NCBI GenBank assembly: GCA_964478075.1
Contig: CAYZGO010000033.1
Coordinates: 1-29,223 of the forward strand
DNA length: 29,223 nucleotides
Direction of reading: 5' to 3'
DNA from: DAOUEX01 sp034430235
Lineage (GTDB): Bacteria; Chloroflexota; Anaerolineae; UBA2200
In this document: piece by piece, positions 15,431 to 22,876 of the stretch
Numbering within the stretch: the stretch's first letter is position 1
Layout: every line of letters begins with the position of its first letter
The notes under the pieces: generated by a model
The model's input: only the letters and a program-made list of their open reading frames with translations
Databases searched by the model: none
Told to the model about the DNA's origin: nothing
Position numbers and translations under genes: made by a program

Positions 15431-16279
15431 CTACAGTTCCAGGCCACAGCGCAGCAACTGCTCTATCCAGTGCACAGTCTGGGCAGCAATAGAAGAGGCT
15501 TCGTCGCCGAACCAGTTCCAGCCGCCATCGGGGCGCTGCTTCTCCAGCAACAAACGCATGGCCTCCTGCACATCGGGGTGCGTGGGCGGGTAGCCCAGTA
15601 GTACAAACGTATCGAGGGGATTGAGCACGGGCGTAGCCCAGCGGTCGCGGTTGGCACGGATAGCAGCCAGGGAGCGCTGCACCAGGGGTGAGTCAGGGGA
15701 CTCGCCCGCTTGCAGAAATGCCTCCACAGTTCCACAGATGACCGACAGGTCTGTGCGGTAGTGGTGTTCGGGGGCAACGTGCGAGGGCCAGCCCCCTTCT
15801 TCGTCCTGCGTCTGCCGCATAAAGTCTAACGCGCGTCCGATGTCCGTATCCTGTGGGTGACCGGCCTCCAACAGAGCACTGACTACGACAGGCGTCTGCC
15901 AGCCGCTGTAGCTAGTGCTGATCCAGCGCCACTCTTTGGGGATCAAGGCGGCCAACTGCGGGTTCTCCGCCCAGCCCCCGTCAGCCCGCTGCCCGGAGAG
16001 CAGGAAGCGCAGCGCATCGCGCACCACTCGTGAATCGCGTGCCAGACCTGCCCGCAGCAGCAGCCGCAGCGTGCGCGCTGTTTCGGTCACGCCGCTGAGG
16101 TTGCCGACCTCCATACGCCACGGCCAACCGCCGTCGGCGTTCTGCAGGACGCCGATCTCCCTCATCCACTGCTTGCGACGCGCCTCATCCAGTCGGCCCA
16201 GGGCCAGGAATAGCCGCAGCTTGTCGCGCGTATCGCCGCGAGCCAACACAAAGGCAACGGGATCGCATTGGAGTTCCAT
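15431..16279 (-). CDS. Prenyltransferase/squalene-oxidase repeat (alpha-alpha toroid) protein
   Basis: The 282-residue protein has four GGW repeats (DGGWPW, DGGWAEN, EGGWPSH, DGGWNWFG) spaced through helical hairpins. This is the QW-like signature of the squalene cyclase / protein prenyltransferase fold. It is about half the length of a true squalene-hopene cyclase and lacks a DXDD motif, so cyclase activity is unlikely; it may be a binding or regulatory toroid. The start at 16279 has AAGGAGAG on the - strand just upstream; the longer in-frame start at 16348 reads repeat DNA. The C-terminus runs directly into WD40 remnant sequence, so its 3' flank has been rearranged. Confidence 0.85.
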   Translation of the reverse strand: MELQCDPVAFVLARGDTRDKLRLFLALGRLDEARRKQWMREIGVLQNADGGWPWRMEVGNLSGVTETARTLRLLLRAGLARDSRVVRDALRFLLSGQRADGGWAENPQLAALIPKEWRWISTSYSGWQTPVVVSALLEAGHPQDTDIGRALDFMRQTQDEEGGWPSHVAPEHHYRTDLSVICGTVEAFLQAGESPDSPLVQRSLAAIRANRDRWATPVLNPLDTFVLLGYPPTHPDVQEAMRLLLEKQRPDGGWNWFGDEASSIAAQTVHWIEQLLRCGLEL

Positions 16280-16304
16280 TTGTCTCTCCTTCCGTGCTGA
16301 TGGG

Positions 16305-16440
16305 CAGGCGACCAAGAAACCCGGTTTTCCCTGTACTGAATGGCGCAATCATTGCTTTGCAGGGTCTCTGTGATGCACGGAAGGCACATCTCTGGACCAA
16401 AAACCCGGTTTCTCCCAAACACATAGGCGGGTTTTCCGAC
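16305..16440. repeat. AAACCCGGTTT short repeats
   Basis: AAGAAACCCGGTTTTCCC (about 16313-16330), AAAAACCCGGTTTCTCCC (about 16399-16416) and GGCGGGTTTTCCGACC (about 16427-16442) are related copies of one short near-palindromic motif, all in the gap between the GGW-repeat protein and the metallo-hydrolase. The centre ACCCGGT can pair only partly, so a structural role is uncertain. Confidence 0.55.
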
Positions 16441-16451
16441 CAGTGTCCTCT

Positions 16452-17207
16452 CTAGAACTCGCAAGTGCCAAAGTCGCGTGCCAGCTCCACGGGCCCGGCA
16501 AACTCTTGCCGCGCCTCGGCAAGCAGCGTGTTCAAGTCGCCAGTCAGGGCAGGGTAGTGGATCAGATACAGCTTGCCTACGCCCGCGCGTTGCGCCACTT
16601 GGCCAGCCTGAGCAGCCGACGAATGGCCAGGGGCTTCACCCGATGCTTCGTGAATGAGCACATCAACGCCACGCGCAAAGCGCACCAATCCCTCACAAGG
16701 GCCTGTGTCGCTCGTATAGAGCGCTGCACGCCCCGAGCACTTGCTCACGATCTTGAGCGCCATGTTGGGAATGAGGTGCTCGACCGGGTAAGCGCTAATG
16801 AGCAAATCTGGCAGGTCAAGGACTATGCTCTCGTTGGACAGCACTACCTCGTGATAGTGCGGCGGGCAGAAGCCAGGCCATTCCTCGGGACGAAAAAGGG
16901 CTAGCAGACCCTGAACTGTCCGCAGCCCCTCCGCCTCGCCGCACACCTGCAAAGGCATCCTGCGGCCCAGCAACCACAGGCCTTGCATCAGCATTGGAAA
17001 GCCATAGACATGGTCCGGGTGCCTGTGCGTGAGAATCACGTACTCCAGGCTGGAAGGTTCAATCCCCGCCAACTGCAGCTTGAGCAGCGGGCTGCTGGCA
17101 CAATCAATGAGCAGCGTCGACTGCTCGCCCTCAACTGCGAGGTAGGTATTGTCGTGCCCTATCGCTGGCACCGCCCCCGACGAGCCAAGGAAGGTCAAAA
17201 TGGCCAC
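16452..17207 (-). CDS. Metallo-beta-lactamase-fold hydrolase, RNase Z-like
   Basis: The 251-residue protein has the two-zinc hydrolase motif THRHPDH (H61, H63, D65, H66), a further His near PVEHL, an Asp in YTSDTGP and a last His in the C-terminal YLIHYP. This pattern is closest to the RNase Z/elaC and short MBL-fold group. The tRNA-clasping exosite arm of RNase Z is not obvious, so tRNA 3' processing is possible but not established. GGAAGGTCAAA before the start fits a ribosome site. It lies 48 bases after the CDP-alcohol phosphotransferase and is probably co-transcribed with the lipid operon. Confidence 0.9.
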   Translation of the reverse strand: MAILTFLGSSGAVPAIGHDNTYLAVEGEQSTLLIDCASSPLLKLQLAGIEPSSLEYVILTHRHPDHVYGFPMLMQGLWLLGRRMPLQVCGEAEGLRTVQGLLALFRPEEWPGFCPPHYHEVVLSNESIVLDLPDLLISAYPVEHLIPNMALKIVSKCSGRAALYTSDTGPCEGLVRFARGVDVLIHEASGEAPGHSSAAQAGQVAQRAGVGKLYLIHYPALTGDLNTLLAEARQEFAGPVELARDFGTCEF

Positions 17208-17255
17208 TATCTCTCACCTCTGTCCGGTCTCCCGGTCTGGCGCACGCGGCCACAG

Positions 17256-17855
17256 CTATGGCCTGGAATCGCCATCTCCTCCCCGCGTAACACGCCAGAC
17301 GTGATAGATGCGCTGTAGCGCCGTCACGTTGGCCAGGATAGCCAGCACCCAAAGCGCAGGCCGCACCTGCTGCGCAATGAGACCGATCACCAGCACTGTA
17401 ACTCGCTCGAAGCGGGTGAACAGACCCACTTTGCACTGCACTCCCAGCGCCTCCGCACGGGCCCGGGCATAGCTGACCATCAACGAGCCGAAAATTGCGG
17501 CGTAGATCAAGGCAAGTTCTTGCTGGCATCCGCTGCGCAGATACCAGAGAAAGAGCCCAAAGAACACCGTGGCTTCAGAGAAGCGGTCGGCCACAGAATC
17601 CAGAAATGCACCAAAGCTGCTGCCTTGGCCCACTTCGCGTGCCAAAACACCATCCAGCGTATCGATCAGACCGCCGATTGCCACCAGGACGCCCCCAAGC
17701 TGCAAACGACCAGTTGCCAACGTGTACATGGCCGGCAGGTGGAAGAGATAGCCAAACACAGTCAAGCCATTCGGCGAGACGCCCAGGCGGGCGAGCACGC
17801 GGGCGATGGCCATCCTGATTCCGCGCGTCCACTTGCGAGCCCAATCACTCAGCAT
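17256..17855 (-). CDS. CDP-alcohol phosphatidyltransferase (phosphatidylinositol-phosphate synthase-like)
   Basis: The 199-residue integral membrane enzyme has the complete family motif D65-x2-DG-x2-AR-x8-G-x3-D86-x3-D90. This binds CDP-diacylglycerol and Mg2+. About five to six hydrophobic helices follow. Start at 17855 gives MLSDWARKW and an 11-base overlap with the upstream glycosyltransferase, so the genes are coupled. In actinobacteria the same trio (PgsA1, PatA, PimA) makes phosphatidylinositol and its mannosides. Phosphatidylinositol-phosphate synthesis is therefore the favoured role; phosphatidylglycerophosphate or another headgroup cannot be excluded from sequence alone. Confidence 0.9.
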   Translation of the reverse strand: MLSDWARKWTRGIRMAIARVLARLGVSPNGLTVFGYLFHLPAMYTLATGRLQLGGVLVAIGGLIDTLDGVLAREVGQGSSFGAFLDSVADRFSEATVFFGLFLWYLRSGCQQELALIYAAIFGSLMVSYARARAEALGVQCKVGLFTRFERVTVLVIGLIAQQVRPALWVLAILANVTALQRIYHVWRVTRGGDGDSRP

Positions 17856-18993
17856 GGAGTCTGTCCTGCGCTTTCTTATGTACGAGTTCCTGATAGATAT
17901 CAAGCACCTGGCGAGCGATGATAGGCCAGTCGTAGCGGGCTGCCTTGCGCCGACCACGCTCGCCCATTTCCTGACGCAGAGCGGGGTCCCGCAGCAGCTT
18001 CACGATGGCTCCGGCCAAGGCGCGTTCGTTCCCCGGCTCCACGAGCAGCCCCTCCTGCCCATCCTCCACGACACAGCGATACCCAGTGATGCCTGTGGCC
18101 ACGATGGGCTTTCCGGAAGCCATGGCCTCCAGCAGCACAATGCCAAAGCTCTCAAAGCCCGTGGATGGCGCACAGAATACGTCGCAGGTCTTGTAGTAAC
18201 GAGGCAGCTCTGCAGCCGAGACGCGCCCCACGAACCTGACACTGCTCAGATGGTGCATGCGCGCATAGCGCACAAAAGGCTCTTTGTCTTCCCTGTCGTA
18301 GGCACCGACGACCATCAAACGCGCGTTAGGGATGGCCTCTACGATATGGGGATAGGCGCGCATCAGATAGCGGAAGCCCTTGCGTTTCTCCAGCCGACCT
18401 ACAAAGAGAATGTTAGGACGGCCGTCGTGGTACCTCTCTATCGGCTGCAGATGCGTACCCCCAAAGTGCTGCAGATCAATGCCATTAGGAATGATGACGT
18501 ACTCGCCAGGGAAATAGCGGCTCACCATCTCCCGCGCCGCTTCAGAAACACAGATCCTTCCGTCTATCTTGTCCATAAAGGGCTGCAGAACGGGGCGCAT
18601 GACCTGCAAAGCCAGATGCTCCTCACGGTAGGCATGAAAGGTGCCCACATTCACAGTCTTTGAGTGACGTAGCACAATGAGTGGTAAGACAGGCATCAAC
18701 GGCTCGTGCAGGTGGATAACATCGAATTGCTCTCGCTTCAAGAGGCGTTTCACAGGGCGGTATATGCGTGGCGAAAACGACACACGAGACACAGAACCAC
18801 TGAAAGGCAGGGAAACTATAGTCCCGCTCATCCTGATCACATTGTTCTGCAAGCCCTCCTCGTCCTCGGCGCAAGGCGCGATGATCTTGACCTCGTGTCC
18901 CCATCCGCGAAAGCAACGATCCAGATAAGAGACGTGCTCGGTGACGCCGCCGGGGTACGGATATTCGTAAGGCGTGACCAGCGCGATCTTCAT
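17845..18993 (-). CDS. GT4-family glycosyltransferase, PimA-like
   Basis: This 382-residue GT-B fold enzyme transfers a sugar from a nucleotide donor. The acceptor-side motif PYPGGVTEHVSYL closely follows the PimA/PIG-A type PGGVxxHV start. Other landmarks are HLHEPLMP, GTFHA, ICVSEAAR, IPNGID, the donor-binding FVGRLEKRKGF, and the E-x7-E pair in ESFGIVLLEAM. The charged, non-secretory N-terminus suggests a peripheral protein on the cytoplasmic face. It follows the acyltransferase by 4 bases and overlaps the CDP-alcohol phosphotransferase by 11, so mannosylation (or another glycosylation) of the phosphoinositide made by that enzyme is the likely role. Sugar identity is not readable. Confidence 0.92.
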   Translation of the reverse strand: MKIALVTPYEYPYPGGVTEHVSYLDRCFRGWGHEVKIIAPCAEDEEGLQNNVIRMSGTIVSLPFSGSVSRVSFSPRIYRPVKRLLKREQFDVIHLHEPLMPVLPLIVLRHSKTVNVGTFHAYREEHLALQVMRPVLQPFMDKIDGRICVSEAAREMVSRYFPGEYVIIPNGIDLQHFGGTHLQPIERYHDGRPNILFVGRLEKRKGFRYLMRAYPHIVEAIPNARLMVVGAYDREDKEPFVRYARMHHLSSVRFVGRVSAAELPRYYKTCDVFCAPSTGFESFGIVLLEAMASGKPIVATGITGYRCVVEDGQEGLLVEPGNERALAGAIVKLLRDPALRQEMGERGRRKAARYDWPIIARQVLDIYQELVHKKAQDRLHAE

Positions 18994-18997
18994 CAGT

Positions 18998-19891
18998 TCA
19001 TTGTCCCGTCAGGTAGCTGGGCAATTTCCAGACCGGCTGAAACATCACCCACTGCTCAGGATGTTGGCCAATGTACTTCTCCAGAACCGTCACCAGCCTG
19101 GACATGCCCAGGCGCGTATCATGTTCCAAGTCACCTCTATTCTCGAGCGCTAAAGGGGGCTCAATAAAAGCCTCGAAAGTATTGTCTGGCCTACGCATGC
19201 CGAAAACCAGCACCAGCCTGGCCCCTGTGCGCAGCGCCAGTTGTATATGTCCATCGGGAAGCAAAGCCGGCGCGCCGAAGAACTCAACCAACATCCCCGT
19301 CTCGGTCAGGTTCCTGTCCGCAGCCAGGCCTATGATTTCGTTCTTGCGCAGTGCTCTGAACAGCGGCCGCAGGAAACTGTCTATCGGTATGAAGTTGATG
19401 CCCTTGCTGGCCCGCAGAGAGACCACGTACTGGTACAGTTTTTCCGGTCGCAGATGCTCCGCTACCACAGTAACAGGGTACTGGCGCACGGCGAACATCT
19501 GGGCCACAATGTCCATGCTCCCGAAATGCGGCGTGACCACGATCAAGCCCTTGCCTGCCGACAGTGCCTGTTCCACGTGCTTCCAACCGCGCACAGTCAC
19601 CAGCCGCTCAATCTGCTCAGAACTGAGCGCAGCCACGCGAAAGAGGTCGTAGTAATTCCGCGCCTGATTGCGGAAAATCTGACGCGCCACTTCCTGGATG
19701 CGCCCCGGATTCCCTTGCGGCCCCAGCAGGTGACGCAGATTGTCGTGCACGTTCTCTCTGGAAGTAGCTGACCCTGCGTAAGCAAGGTCCCCGATTTTGC
19801 TAGAGATAGCGTAGCCCAGACGCGGCGGAAGCAGGGGCATTACTGCGCCACACAAACGATAGACGTAGTAGCTCAGCAATGATTGATCCAC
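18998..19891 (-). CDS. LpxL/HtrB-type acyltransferase, PatA-like
   Basis: This is a membrane-associated acyltransferase of the lauroyl/myristoyl (LpxL) family. It has the H-x4-D catalytic motif in PHFGSMD (H122, D127), an N-terminal amphipathic/hydrophobic helix and the family segment SRENVHDNLRHLLG. A GTG at 19891 is the chosen start: AGGAGG lies 10 bases upstream on the - strand (19902-19907) and homology begins there; the ORF open to 20044 reads a palindromic repeat. The product is 297 residues. Lipid A genes are absent, and the order acyltransferase - PimA-like GT - CDP-alcohol phosphotransferase points to acylation of a glycosylated phosphoinositide, as PatA does. Confidence 0.9.
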   Translation of the reverse strand: MDQSLLSYYVYRLCGAVMPLLPPRLGYAISSKIGDLAYAGSATSRENVHDNLRHLLGPQGNPGRIQEVARQIFRNQARNYYDLFRVAALSSEQIERLVTVRGWKHVEQALSAGKGLIVVTPHFGSMDIVAQMFAVRQYPVTVVAEHLRPEKLYQYVVSLRASKGINFIPIDSFLRPLFRALRKNEIIGLAADRNLTETGMLVEFFGAPALLPDGHIQLALRTGARLVLVFGMRRPDNTFEAFIEPPLALENRGDLEHDTRLGMSRLVTVLEKYIGQHPEQWVMFQPVWKLPSYLTGQ

Positions 19892-19951
19892 AAGGGTGAC
19901 ACCTCCTGATCCACGTATCCGGCAGCCCGACGTGGGAATTGCACTCCACCG

Positions 19952-19980
19952 ATGATACAGCCAAGGAATGCGTTTGTCAA
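19952..19980 (-). promoter_or_regulatory. Promoter of the lipid operon (- strand)
   Basis: On the - strand a perfect TTGACA (19980-19975) is followed after 17 bases by TATCAT (19957-19952), about 60 bases before the GTG start of the acyltransferase. Its -35 box overlaps the -35 box of the + strand promoter at 19974-20002 by five bases. Confidence 0.7.
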
Positions 19981-20002
19981 ACCAAGGGCAGGATGATATA
20001 AT
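19974..20002 (+). promoter_or_regulatory. Divergent promoter of the GT-C/radC pair (+ strand)
   Basis: TTGTCA (19974-19979), 17 bases, then a perfect TATAAT (19997-20002). The predicted transcript reads through two GTAGAGACG-type palindromes before the membrane glycosyltransferase start at 20357. The shared -35 hexamer with the - strand promoter means polymerase cannot occupy both at once. Confidence 0.65.
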
Positions 20003-20029
20003 GGCCGCATCAGCCCTGGAGCAGCCATT

Positions 20030-20057
20030 GTAGAGACGTAGCATGCTACGTCTCTAC
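20030..20057. repeat. 28-bp perfect palindrome (identical to the 8385 copy)
   Basis: GTAGAGACGTAGCA (20030-20043) is followed by its reverse complement to 20057, identical to the copy at 8385-8412. It lies in the predicted 5' untranslated leader of the membrane glycosyltransferase. Confidence 0.9.
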
Positions 20058-20110
20058 GGACGTTGGTGCGGCACCACAAGCGCTTGGTGTGAATCAGTAT
20101 CTAGTGTTCA

Positions 20111-20172
20111 GCGGCAGTTGCCGTTTACGCCTTCCGTTTACGCCTCTGGCGTAAAGACAAAGGCACTGCCGC
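20111..20172. repeat. Imperfect palindrome with TTTACGCC/GGCGTAAA core
   Basis: TTTACGCC (20137-20144), a 3-base loop and GGCGTAAA (20148-20155) form a perfect inner stem. GCGGCAG (20111-20117) pairs with CTGCCGC (20166-20172) as an outer stem. Part of the right arm (AAAGACAAAGGCA) reappears inverted in the truB-ribF gap near 9550-9569. Confidence 0.65.
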
Positions 20173-20282
20173 GGGTTGGGTACATACGCAGGCGACCACA
20201 GCACCGTGCTCTGCTTACCCGCAGTGCAACTGCGGGAGAACGCAGCGGGTGATATAATGGCCGCATCAGGCCAGGAGATACT

Positions 20283-20339
20283 GTAGAGACGTAGCCCCGC
20301 TGAACGTATGGTGGGACCTTTGGCATGCTACGTCTCTAC
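20283..20339. repeat. GTAGAGACG palindrome split by a 27-nt insert
   Basis: The left arm GTAGAGACGTAGC (20283-20295) and the right arm GCATGCTACGTCTCTAC (20323-20339) flank 27 bases (CCCGCTGAACGTATGGTGGG...). A closely similar insert (CTCGCCTAACATATGGCGGG...) follows the left arm at 9380, so the insert is part of a longer version of the element rather than random sequence. Confidence 0.75.
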
Positions 20340-20356
20340 CTAATGCAGAGAAAGCG

Positions 20357-22876
20357 ATGTGGCGCAGACTGTTGAGCTATGAGTACCTGCTGGAGCCCAT
20401 CCCCGGGCAGCCAGCCCAGTTCCGCGTCGTTTACTTGCTCTTGGCCATTGGCACGGGCTGCAGCCTGCTCCTGGCCACACGCGCGCAGCTCAAGCGCCAC
20501 GACCAGCACCTCCGGCGAGCCCTGGCAGCGGAAACGATACTCGCTGCGGTTGCCCTGCTGCTCATCGGGTGCGCGTTTGCTGGCGTACCCTGCCTCTCCA
20601 TGCGCATACTGGTCTTTGGCGTTAACCTCGCTGCCGTGGTCTACCCCATCGTGGTCTGGGTGCGCCAGCGCGAACCATTGAATCTCTGGCAAAGACACCG
20701 CCGCGCACTGAGCGGCCAGATGGACGTAGTGCAACCCTCGCTGCCCTGGGGCTCCTTGCTGCTGCTGTTAGGCATGCACCTCGTGGGCCTGACCATGCTG
20801 ACCCAGCACTACGGCTGGCTCCTGCTGTCACCACTGCTCCTGCTAGCCGGCTTGCTCATCCCGCAGTGGCTGTTCAGCCTGAGCGTGCGACGTTGGCGGG
20901 TCCATCTGGAAGCTCTGGCACCGCTGTTTCTGCTGTACAGCGTCCTGGCTGCTCGTCTCATGGTGCTGATTAGCGCCAAAGTACTGCTGGCATACCCAGG
21001 CTTCTCCTTGCCAGCAAGATGGGACGCACTGCTGAACGTGGACGTGGCACTGTTCGTGGCCTTGTCCTGGTCGCTCCTTTCACAAGTGTACGCCATCTTG
21101 CGCTACCAGCGTCGGGAACGATTGCTGCTGCCCGGTATAGCAGCGGGGTGGCTGGTGCTCTCCTTCGCCTGGGCCTCGTACACCTACGTTCACCACCACA
21201 CACACGGTGTGACTGGCAGCGACCCCTACTGCTACGCACAGATGGCTGTGGACCTGGCTGAGCACCACGTGCCCGTGCACCACTTTCCGCTGGTCGCGCG
21301 GATGGAGCAGTTGGGGGTGTTCCCCGAAGCGGGTATACACCTGGGCTACCATCTGCCGTTCGACGCCAGCGGGCGGGCCGCTACAGTGTGGCCAGTTGGC
21401 CAGTCCCTGCTGTTGGCGGTGGGATACGGTGTGGCGGGGGAAAAAGGACTCTACCTGGCCACCCCCGTGTTGGGGCTATTGTCGCTTGCAGCGCTGGCGG
21501 CGCTCAGTTGGGAACTGTGGTCAGGCCGCTCCGCTGGCGAGAAGCTGCTGCTCAGTGCCGTGGCCGTTTTCCTGTTGGCCACTTCCTACGCGCAGATCGA
21601 GCGCCTGGTAGTGCCCATGGCTGACGCTGCAGCGCAGTTCTTTACCACTTTGACTGCGCTGCTGTGGCTGCAAGCCACGCGCAGTCCCGCCATCTGCGCA
21701 GTCCCGCCCTCCTTTAGGCGGGGTCAGGCGGGGCAAGCCACGCGCAGTCCCGCCGTCTGCGCAGTCCCGCCCTCGTTCAGGCGGGGCCAGGCGGGGCGAG
21801 CTGTACGTCGCCCACAGACCCTTCACCCGAGCTCAAGACGAGGGTACGTCTGGGCATTGCTGGCCGGCTTGTCGTTCGGAGCAGCGTACCTGGTCAGGCA
21901 CACTCAACTGCTGCTGGCGGCAAGCGTGCTGTTGCTGGCCTGGGTCAGCCCGGGCAGGAGGCGTCAGAAGGCTGCCTCGCTGGCCCTGTTCGCTGGGGGC
22001 GCACTGTTGTTCGTCGTGCCCGACCTGCTCTACCACCAGTGGGTCATGGGCCACTGGCTGCGCCCCGAATCGCTGGAACTGCGCCACTTCTCTCTGGCCT
22101 TTATGGGGCAGACGGCGTTGCGCATGGCACGTGAGCTTTTCACAACAAGAGAGTTCCTGTACGTCAGCCCATTCGTGCTCTACGGCCTCTTGCGGCAGTG
22201 GCGCGAGGAGCGGGCCTCCTTTGGACTGCTCAGCAGTTGGGCCGCAGCCATTCTTCTGATCCACCTGCCGTACGAGGCTCTGCGCCTGCGCGACCTGCTG
22301 TCTCTCTTTCCAGTACTGTGCCTGTGGGCTGGCTACGGCGTGGTTGGCCTCTGGCGCTGGATTGGGGACCGGTCGCGGCAGCGGAACACGACCCGCTACC
22401 TGGCTGGCCTCGCCTATGCCTGGCTTCTGGCGGGATTGCTCCTGCTGCGCACACGCTCCACACTGGAACTGCCGCGCGCGCCCGACTTTGATGCGTTCGG
22501 GCACCTCAACGCCTTTCAACGCGCAGGCTTTGTGCAGATCGGACATGACACCGAGGAGGCAGCACTGATCGGCGCCTCGCTGAACAGCGGCTCGGTGGAA
22601 CTGCACAGCGAACGGACTGCCTTCCGCCCTGCCGTCTGGCGGGCCGATGAGCTATACACCTTTGCCGACGACGCCCTGTCACGCGGTATGCCCCTCTACC
22701 TGCTCGAAGACGGACTGGAAATGGCTGCTCCAATTGCAACCGCACGCCAGCGCTACCAACTGCAATTGGTTGGTCTTTACGACATCCCTTTCTACCACAC
22801 AGGAGGCGGGAGCACCGGTGCCCGGATAGCGCTATATCGTCTGGAGCAGAAAACAGATCAGAGGAGAACACCATGA
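20357..22876 (+). CDS. Putative GT-C-fold membrane glycosyltransferase
   Basis: This 839-residue polytopic protein has roughly 12-14 hydrophobic helices. The acidic loop TGSDPYCYAQMA (about residues 285-296), followed by LGYHLPFDASG and TVWPVGQSLLLAV, resembles the first extracytoplasmic loop and YPPG-like segment of GT39/ArnT-PMT-type enzymes, which use polyprenyl-phosphate sugars. The C-terminal 170 residues after the last helix are a soluble domain. Residues 439-480 are a tandemly duplicated 21-residue unit (QATRSPA.CAVPPSFRRGQAG) in a loop between helices, absent from what the fold needs. ATG 20357 has only a weak ribosome site (GAGAAAGCG). The stop overlaps the radC start by 4 bases. The donor and acceptor are unknown; divergence from the phosphoinositide-like operon suggests an envelope glycolipid. 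Confidence 0.85.
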   Translation: MWRRLLSYEYLLEPIPGQPAQFRVVYLLLAIGTGCSLLLATRAQLKRHDQHLRRALAAETILAAVALLLIGCAFAGVPCLSMRILVFGVNLAAVVYPIVVWVRQREPLNLWQRHRRALSGQMDVVQPSLPWGSLLLLLGMHLVGLTMLTQHYGWLLLSPLLLLAGLLIPQWLFSLSVRRWRVHLEALAPLFLLYSVLAARLMVLISAKVLLAYPGFSLPARWDALLNVDVALFVALSWSLLSQVYAILRYQRRERLLLPGIAAGWLVLSFAWASYTYVHHHTHGVTGSDPYCYAQMAVDLAEHHVPVHHFPLVARMEQLGVFPEAGIHLGYHLPFDASGRAATVWPVGQSLLLAVGYGVAGEKGLYLATPVLGLLSLAALAALSWELWSGRSAGEKLLLSAVAVFLLATSYAQIERLVVPMADAAAQFFTTLTALLWLQATRSPAICAVPPSFRRGQAGQATRSPAVCAVPPSFRRGQAGRAVRRPQTLHPSSRRGYVWALLAGLSFGAAYLVRHTQLLLAASVLLLAWVSPGRRRQKAASLALFAGGALLFVVPDLLYHQWVMGHWLRPESLELRHFSLAFMGQTALRMARELFTTREFLYVSPFVLYGLLRQWREERASFGLLSSWAAAILLIHLPYEALRLRDLLSLFPVLCLWAGYGVVGLWRWIGDRSRQRNTTRYLAGLAYAWLLAGLLLLRTRSTLELPRAPDFDAFGHLNAFQRAGFVQIGHDTEEAALIGASLNSGSVELHSERTAFRPAVWRADELYTFADDALSRGMPLYLLEDGLEMAAPIATARQRYQLQLVGLYDIPFYHTGGGSTGARIALYRLEQKTDQRRTP
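21671..21796 (+). repeat. 63-bp tandem duplication in frame inside the GT-C gene
   Basis: Unit 1 (21671-21733) and unit 2 (21734-21796) begin exactly at codon boundaries and are each 21 codons. They differ at four bases; three changes are silent and one gives Ile to Val. Each unit contains CGCAGTCCCGCC twice and ends in GGCGGGG, so each is itself a GC-rich inverted repeat. Similar GTCCCGCC...GGCGGGG blocks occur at 23,630-23,710 and 9,430-9,510. Confidence 0.92.

Larger units (their letters stand above)
19994..20269 (+). repeat. 20-bp direct repeat containing a -10 box, 256-bp spacing
   Basis: TGATATAATGGCCGCATCAG occurs exactly at 19994-20013 and 20250-20269. Each copy is followed about 15-17 bases later by a GTAGAGACGTAGC palindrome arm. 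The second copy keeps the TATAAT but has no good -35 upstream. The repeat suggests that a promoter-palindrome segment was duplicated, or that repeat DNA inserted between copies. Confidence 0.85.

Noticed and set aside
21833..22606. 257-residue antisense ORF opposite the membrane glycosyltransferase
   Set aside because: It is a Gln-rich shadow of Leu-rich transmembrane coding, with no domain or ribosome site.
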